A DNA stretch of 64,000 nt from contig NZ_KI421513.1 in NCBI RefSeq assembly GCF_000473325.1, forward strand, positions 1,187,217 through 1,251,216, given 5' to 3'. Shown one piece after another: positions 59,420-64,000 of the stretch. This DNA comes from Leisingera caerulea DSM 24564. GTDB taxonomy: Bacteria > Pseudomonadota > Alphaproteobacteria > Rhodobacterales > Rhodobacteraceae. The notes under the pieces were generated by a model. That model did no database searches. It worked only from the letters and a program-made list of their open reading frames with translations, and had not been told where the DNA came from. The number at the start of each line of letters is the position of its first letter. Position 1 is the stretch's first letter. The translations under genes were made by a program, and so were the position numbers.

Positions 59420-60058
59420 ATGGCAGGCTGCTGCAATCATGAGGCCCGGTTTGACGGGGTATCGGCGGACTATAAACGCAGGCTTTGGCTGGTGATCGCC
59501 ATCAATGCCGGCATGTTCGCGGTGGAAATGGGGGCGGGCCAGCTGTCCGGCAGCCAGGCCTTGAAGGCGGACGCGTTGGACTTTCTGGGCGATGCGCTGA
59601 CCTATGGCATTTCGCTGGCGGTGATCGGCGCCACCCTGCGCACCCGGGCACTGGCGGCCCTGGGCAAGGGCATCAGCCTGCTGCTGATGGGCGCATGGGT
59701 GTTTGGCTCCACGGTCTATCAGGTGTTCTATGTGGGCGTGCCGCAGGCGCAGATCATGGGGGTTATCGGCTTTATGGCGCTGGCGGCCAACCTGATTTCG
59801 GTCATGCTGCTGGCCCGCTACAAGGACGGCGACGCCAATGTGCGCTCTGTCTGGTTGTGCTCGCGCAATGACGCCATCGGCAATGTGGCGGTGATGATCG
59901 CGGCGCTTGGCGTCTGGGGCACCGCAACCGGCTGGCCGGACCTCATTGTGGCCGGCATCATGGGCGGTCTGTTCCTGAACTCCGCCTTCCAGATCCTGGT
60001 GCAGGCGGTGCGGGAATGGCGCGAAGAAGAGGCGCACGCAGAAGCGCATCAGCACTAG
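59420..60058 (+). CDS. Cation efflux (CDF-like) transporter
   Basis: The 212-residue membrane protein has about six helices and CDF-like motifs ALKADALDFLGDAL (helix II) and SRNDAIGNVAVMIAA (helix V) carrying the metal-site Asp residues. An N-terminal Cys-Cys-His (AGCCNHE) and a His-rich C-terminus (HAEAHQH) may also bind metal. It lacks the usual C-terminal cytosolic domain, so it is shorter than ZitB. ATG 59420 has GAGGA upstream; an earlier ATG at 59405 is less likely. Control by the divergent MerR protein is strongly indicated. Confidence 0.87.
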   Translation: MAGCCNHEARFDGVSADYKRRLWLVIAINAGMFAVEMGAGQLSGSQALKADALDFLGDALTYGISLAVIGATLRTRALAALGKGISLLLMGAWVFGSTVYQVFYVGVPQAQIMGVIGFMALAANLISVMLLARYKDGDANVRSVWLCSRNDAIGNVAVMIAALGVWGTATGWPDLIVAGIMGGLFLNSAFQILVQAVREWREEEAHAEAHQH

Positions 60059-60072
60059 GGCAGAGACCGTCC

Positions 60073-60095
60073 GCGGGCGGAAGCGAAGCGCCCGC
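60073..60095. terminator. GC hairpin between convergent efflux and acyl-CoA ligase genes
   Basis: Stem GCGGGCG / CGCCCGC with a 9-nt loop, within a stretch (60061-60140) of nested GC inverted repeats. No T-run follows, so termination efficiency is uncertain. Confidence 0.4.
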
Positions 60096-60146
60096 CCGTG
60101 GGGACGGACGGTCGCTGCCCGGGCCGTCGGCCCGGGTGGGTGAAAA

Positions 60147-61649
60147 CTAGCAGAAAAGCCCTGCGTATTCCTTGCGCAGGGCTTTCTTCTGCACCTTGCC
60201 CATGGTGTTGCGCGGCAGCGCGTCCAGCAGGATGATCTCCTTGGGCTGTTTGAACTTGGCCAGCTGGCCAGAGAGCGCGGCCGTTATCGCCTCAACGCTG
60301 GTGCCCTCGCCCTCCGGCACAACCACGGCCACCACGCCCTCGCCGAAATCGGAATGCGGCACGCCGATGACGGCGCTTTCCAGAACACCGGGCAGGTCGT
60401 CGATCAGGCTCTCGACCTCCTTGGGGTAGACATTGAAGCCGCCGGTGATGATCAGATCCTTCTCGCGCCCGACAATGGTGACATAGCCGTCGGCGTCGAT
60501 CCTTGCCATGTCGCCGGTGATAAACCAGCCGTCTGGACGCAGCTCCTCCGCCGTCTTTTCCGGCATCTGCCAATAGCCCTGAAACACATTCGGCCCGCGC
60601 ACCTCCAGCACGCCGATCTCCCCAGCCGCCACCTCGGCGCCGTCCCTCATGACCCGCGCCTCCACCCCCGGCAGCGGGAAGCCTACGGTGCCCGCGCGGC
60701 GCTCGCCCTCATAAGGGTTCGAGGTGCTCATGTTGGTTTCGGTCATCCCGTAGCGTTCCAGGATGCGGTGGCCGGTGCGGGCCTCCCATTGCTCATGTGT
60801 GTCCACCAGCAAGGGCGCAGAGCCGGAGATGAACAGACGCATTTTTGCAGCGCGCTCGCGCGTCAGCCGCGCATCCGTCAGCAGGCGGGTATAGAATGTT
60901 GGCACCCCCATCAGCGCCGTGGCCGAAGGCATCGCCTCAAGGATGGCATCGGCGTCAAAGCCGGGCAAGAAAACCACCTGGGCGCCTGAGAGCAGCGCCA
61001 CATTGGTCGCCACAAACAGCCCGTGGGTGTGGAAGATCGGCAGCGCGTGGATCAGCACGTCGTCCTTGGTGAACCGCCAGGTGTCGCGCAGGGTCAGCGA
61101 GTTGGAGGCCAGGTTCGCATGGCTCAGCATCGCCCCCTTTGAGCGGCCGGTTGTGCCGGAGGTATAAAGGATCGCCGCAAGATCATCCGCCTGCCGGGCC
61201 ACCGGATCAAAGCCGCCCTGCCCGTCCGCCAGATCACGCAAGGTGCCCTGCCCGGCCGCATCCAGTGTCAGAACCTCCGCCGCGCCCGAGATTGCGCTGA
61301 TCTCCTCCAGCCGCGCAGGATCGCAGACCACGACCCGGGGCGTCGCGTCGCCAACGAAATAAACGACCTCAGGCCCGGTGTAGGCGGTGTTCAAGGGCAG
61401 GAAAATGCCGCCGGCCATAACTGTGCCGAGGTAAAGCTCAATCGCCCGAATGGTTTTCTGGACCTGCACTGCCACCCGGTCGCCCGGCTGAACCCCCTGG
61501 GCCGCCAGCGCCGCCGCCATCCGTTCCGCGCCAGCAAACAGCGCGCCAAAGGTCACCGTGCTCCCGTCCGGCAGGCGGGCAAAAACATCGTATTCACGCC
61601 CCAGAGAGGACTCGCGCAGCTGGCGGATCAGGTGATTGGCGTCATACAT
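60147..61649 (-). CDS. matB: Malonyl-CoA synthetase (acyl-CoA ligase)
   Basis: The 500-residue enzyme of the ANL superfamily has the AMP-binding motif ILYTSGTTGRSKGAMLSH, ERYGMTETNMSTSNPYEGERRAGTVGFPLPGVEARV, DGWFITGDMARIDADGYVTIVGREKDLIITGGFNVYP and the C-terminal catalytic Lys region PRNTMGKVQKKALRKEY. The ETNMSTSNPYEGERRAGTVG stretch matches MatB, which activates malonate. ATG 61649 has CAGGAG upstream; the frame is open further without a ribosome site. No malonate decarboxylase or transporter gene is adjacent. Confidence 0.88.
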   Translation of the reverse strand: MYDANHLIRQLRESSLGREYDVFARLPDGSTVTFGALFAGAERMAAALAAQGVQPGDRVAVQVQKTIRAIELYLGTVMAGGIFLPLNTAYTGPEVVYFVGDATPRVVVCDPARLEEISAISGAAEVLTLDAAGQGTLRDLADGQGGFDPVARQADDLAAILYTSGTTGRSKGAMLSHANLASNSLTLRDTWRFTKDDVLIHALPIFHTHGLFVATNVALLSGAQVVFLPGFDADAILEAMPSATALMGVPTFYTRLLTDARLTRERAAKMRLFISGSAPLLVDTHEQWEARTGHRILERYGMTETNMSTSNPYEGERRAGTVGFPLPGVEARVMRDGAEVAAGEIGVLEVRGPNVFQGYWQMPEKTAEELRPDGWFITGDMARIDADGYVTIVGREKDLIITGGFNVYPKEVESLIDDLPGVLESAVIGVPHSDFGEGVVAVVVPEGEGTSVEAITAALSGQLAKFKQPKEIILLDALPRNTMGKVQKKALRKEYAGLFC

Positions 61650-61744
61650 AAGCGGGCTCCTGTCTAAACCGGCGCCATTTGCGCCCGGCGTTGGGGCGAA
61701 ATCAAGCCATTGATCTTTGCGGCGCTTGAGCGCAGGGTCGCGCC

Positions 61745-62680
61745 ATGGCGAAATCGTTAACATCGCATCGGCCTGTGCTGGCGGTCCTGCTGAAAGTCAC
61801 CGCGATTGCGCTGTTCACTGCGCTGTCCGGGATCATCAAAGCCACATCGGAGACCGTGCCGGCGGGCGAGGCCGTCTTCTTCCGCTCCTTCTTTGCAATT
61901 CCGGTCATCGTTGCCTGGCTCATCGCGCGCGGAGAGCTGCGGCACGGTTTGATCACCAAAAAACCGATGTTTCACGTGTGGCGCGGGCTGGTTGGGACCT
62001 CGGCGATGGGGATGACCTTCATGGGGCTGGCGCTGCTGCCGCTGCCAGAGGTCACCGCCATCGGCTATGCCACCCCGATCTTCACCCTGATTCTGGCGGC
62101 GCTGTTCCTGGGCGAGACCATCCGAATGGTCCGGATCAGCGCCGTCGCCATCGGCCTGCTAGGCGTTCTGATCATGATCTGGCCACGGCTTGGCAGCGAT
62201 CTGGAGGACGGCGCCATTCTGGGGGTGCTGCTGGTGGTAGGCGCAACCGTCGCCCGCGGCTTTGTGCAGATCCACATCCGCCGCATGGTGCAGTCGGAGC
62301 ATACCGCGGCCATCGTGTTCTACTTTTCGCTGACGGCCTCAGGCCTCGCGCTGCTGACTGTCCCCTTCGGCTGGGTGATGCCGGATGGCCAAACCGCGGC
62401 GCTTCTGGTCGGCGCCGGCCTGGTCGGCGGGGTGGCGCAGATTCTGGTCACATCCTCCTACCGCTTTGCGCCGGCATCAATGCTGGCACCGTATGATTAT
62501 GCCTCGATGATCTTTGCGATTGTGATCGGCTATGTTTGGTTCAACGAGTGGCCGACGCTAGTGATGCTTGCGGGCGCGGCGCTGGTGATTGCCGGCAATG
62601 TGCTGGTGATCTGGCGCGAGCACCGGCTGGGCCTGCAGCGCGGCAAGGCTAAGCCGCTGATGGATCCCAAGGGCGGATAG
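61745..62680 (+). CDS. DMT-superfamily EamA transporter
   Basis: The 311-residue protein has ten membrane helices in two EamA repeats, with the family pattern PAGEAVFFRSFFAIPVIVAWL and LPLPEVTAIGYATPIFTLILAALFLGETI in the first half and ILVTSSYRFAPASMLAPYDYASMIFAIVIGYVWFNEWP in the second. The class exports amino acids, nucleosides or other metabolites; the cargo is unknown. It is divergent from matB by 95 bp and stands alone. Confidence 0.9.
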   Translation: MAKSLTSHRPVLAVLLKVTAIALFTALSGIIKATSETVPAGEAVFFRSFFAIPVIVAWLIARGELRHGLITKKPMFHVWRGLVGTSAMGMTFMGLALLPLPEVTAIGYATPIFTLILAALFLGETIRMVRISAVAIGLLGVLIMIWPRLGSDLEDGAILGVLLVVGATVARGFVQIHIRRMVQSEHTAAIVFYFSLTASGLALLTVPFGWVMPDGQTAALLVGAGLVGGVAQILVTSSYRFAPASMLAPYDYASMIFAIVIGYVWFNEWPTLVMLAGAALVIAGNVLVIWREHRLGLQRGKAKPLMDPKGG

Positions 62681-62784
62681 CAGGCCCTAAAAAGGGTTTT
62701 CGGCGGCTGGAGCCCGCAAGGGCGACGCACCCGCCTTCATCAGAAGGGTCGGGTGCCCGCTGTTTGCCCACCTGCGGGCACGGC

Positions 62785-63483
62785 TCAGACTGCGCGGGTC
62801 AGCCCCCCGTCGACACGGATGTTCTGCCCAGTGGTATAGGCCGCATTATCCGAGGCCAGATAAGCGATCAGGGCTGACACCTCACGCGCCGTGCCATAGC
62901 GCCCCATCGGGATCCGCGCCTTGCGGTCTTCGGTCTCCGGCAGGCTGTCGATGAAGCCCGGCAGCACGTTGTTCATCCGCACGCCCTGGCTTGCGAACTT
63001 GTCGGAAAACAGCTTGGTAAAACTCGCAAGCCCTGCCCGGAACACGCCTGAGGTCGGGAACAGCGGATCCGGTTCGAACACCGCGAAGGTGGAGATGTTG
63101 ATGATTGACCCCTTGCCCTGGGCCGCCATGATGGGTGCCACCAAACGCGAAGGGCGGATCACGTTCATCAGGTAGTATTCCATCCCCAGATGCCAGTCGG
63201 CGTCGCTGATCTCCATGATATCGCCCTTGGGCCCGTGGCCCGCCGAGTTGACCAGCACGTCGATCCGGCCCCAGCGCTCCATCGCCTTGTCCACCAGCGC
63301 CTGCAGGTCGGATTGCTCCAGGTTGGAACCAGTGTGGCCCACCCCGCCCAGCTCCTGCGCCAGCATCTCGCCCTTGCCGGAGGAGGAGAGGATGGCAACC
63401 TCATACCCCTGCTCATGAAGGTGGCGGGCGGCATCCGCGCCCATGCCGCTGCCTGCGGCGGTGAAAAGTGCAACCTTGGTCAT
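62785..63483 (-). CDS. SDR-family protein lacking the usual YxxxK motif
   Basis: The 232-residue protein has a Rossmann fold with TAAGSGMGADAARHL (cofactor loop), NSAGHGP, and the C-terminal GQNIRVDGGL. At the catalytic place, where most members have Ser...YxxxK, it reads INISTF..PTSGVFRAGLASFTK, so Tyr and Lys are replaced by Ser and Arg. It may be a non-standard reductase or a binding protein. ATG 63483 has AGGAG at 7 nt, better than the ATG two codons upstream. It is divergent from a LysR gene that may regulate it. Confidence 0.85.
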   Translation of the reverse strand: MTKVALFTAAGSGMGADAARHLHEQGYEVAILSSSGKGEMLAQELGGVGHTGSNLEQSDLQALVDKAMERWGRIDVLVNSAGHGPKGDIMEISDADWHLGMEYYLMNVIRPSRLVAPIMAAQGKGSIINISTFAVFEPDPLFPTSGVFRAGLASFTKLFSDKFASQGVRMNNVLPGFIDSLPETEDRKARIPMGRYGTAREVSALIAYLASDNAAYTTGQNIRVDGGLTRAV

Positions 63484-63585
63484 ATCCATGCTCCTTTACT
63501 TGCCCCAAGGATGGCCGTTGCAGCCGTGCTTGACCAATCATGTCTCATCGCGCCAGACTGTAGGAAAACTACTGACTGAGACCTC

Positions 63586-64000
63586 ATGCGCCTGCCCAAC
63601 CTCAACGCCCTGCGAATGTTTGACGCCGCCGCCCGCCACCTGAACTTCGGCCGCGCGGCAGAGGAACTGCACCTGACCCAAGGCGCGGTGGCCCAGCAGG
63701 TGCGCCGGCTGGAGGCGGACCTGGGACACAAGCTGTTCCATCGCCACGCCCGCGGGCTGTCGCTGACCGACACCGGACGCAGCTACCACGCGCCGGTGCA
63801 GCAGGCCTTGGCAATGATCCGCGAAGCGACCGACAAGCTGGCCCCGGCTGTGCAGCGGGTAACCCTGTCGGTGCCGCCCTCCTTTGCCGCCAAATGGCTG
63901 GTGCCGCGGCTGCCGGAGTTCGAGGCGCGGCACCCCGGCATCGACCTTCGGGTGGTGGCGGAGGAGAACCTGACAGATTTCAAGCGGGACGGCATCGACA
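63586..64000 (+). CDS. LysR-family regulator (GcvA-like), 3' end beyond the window
   Basis: The first 138 residues are visible. They include the LysR helix-turn-helix at about 3-60 (LPNLNALRMFDAAARHLNFGRAAEELHLTQGAVAQQVRRLEADLGHKLFHRHARGLSLTDTG), a linker helix, and the start of the effector domain (VTLSVPPSFAAKWLVPRLPEFEARHPGIDLRV). That start of the effector domain is of the GcvA/AmpR type. The gene is divergent from the SDR gene with a 102-bp gap, so that gene is a likely target. Confidence 0.92.
   Translation, partial: MRLPNLNALRMFDAAARHLNFGRAAEELHLTQGAVAQQVRRLEADLGHKLFHRHARGLSLTDTGRSYHAPVQQALAMIREATDKLAPAVQRVTLSVPPSFAAKWLVPRLPEFEARHPGIDLRVVAEENLTDFKRDGID

Noticed and set aside
1..64000. 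Mobile elements, prophage and CRISPR arrays
   Set aside because: No transposase, integrase, terminal repeat pair, phage structural gene or spaced direct-repeat array was found by reading; the three tRNA genes show no attached integrase.

Overview
The window reads as chromosomal DNA of a marine alphaproteobacterium of the Rhodobacteraceae (roseobacter group, Leisingera/Phaeobacter-like). The evidence is the GC-rich codon use, a complete alphaproteobacterial flagellar locus with FlaF, FlbT, MotE and CtrA-type TTAA-N7-TTAA boxes, a fbc (petABC) operon, TRAP transport genes, a type II lumazine synthase behind an FMN riboswitch, and the family-typical gene order. The species assignment is inference from gene content only.

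1-31.2 kb is one flagellar locus of about 37 genes in several opposed operons. It starts with fliK (minus; the next gene, probably flgD, is cut off), then flgJ-like and flgN, and the flagellin module fliC-flaF-flbT. A gene-poor stretch of about 0.9 kb follows. Next are fliI (minus) and, divergently, flgB-flgC-fliE-fliQ-flgF-flgG-flgA-flgH-fliL-like. The minus strand then carries flhA-fliR-flhB-(FliJ-like protein) and fliL-(coiled-coil membrane protein)-motE-motA-(818-residue secreted protein). fliF-fliH-fliN-fliP is on the plus strand, and motB, flgE, flgK, flgL and flgI are on the minus strand. Together they encode export gate, ATPase, MS ring, rod, P and L rings, hook, junction, filament and stator. 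Five CtrA-like boxes lie in the promoter regions, one of them an exact match.

31.2-35.1 kb is a low-oxygen nitrogen-oxide module: Cu nitrite reductase nirK with an FNR/NNR-type box, nirV behind a strong terminator, and hemN for oxygen-independent haem synthesis. 35.3-41.7 kb mixes tRNA-Leu(CAG), a flavin monooxygenase with a cupin and a divergent AraC regulator, tRNA-Arg(CCT), an orphan LacI-type regulator overlapping a YcaQ-type DNA glycosylase gene, and a thioesterase. 41.8-46.0 kb holds a TRAP transporter (dctPQM) with a perfect inverted-repeat operator candidate, and a fumarylacetoacetate-hydrolase-family enzyme. tRNA-Lys(TTT) follows, with a small well-initiated ORF touching its 3' end.

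46.6-58.9 kb is mostly housekeeping: dapF-mtaB, cytochrome bc1 (petABC), a GST, FMN riboswitch-ribH2, TPP riboswitch-thiBPQ and aroC. 58.9-64 kb holds a divergent MerR/CDF metal pair with a textbook 19-bp-spacer promoter, malonyl-CoA synthetase, a DMT permease, an SDR protein lacking the usual YxxxK, and the 5' part of a LysR gene.

No transposase, phage gene or CRISPR array was seen. The most notable items are the CtrA box set, the mutually exclusive hairpins in the flagellin leader next to flbT, a palindromic repeat inserted in the variable stem of the FMN riboswitch, the structured segment between flbT and its terminator, the TRAP operator, and two overlooked small ORFs.
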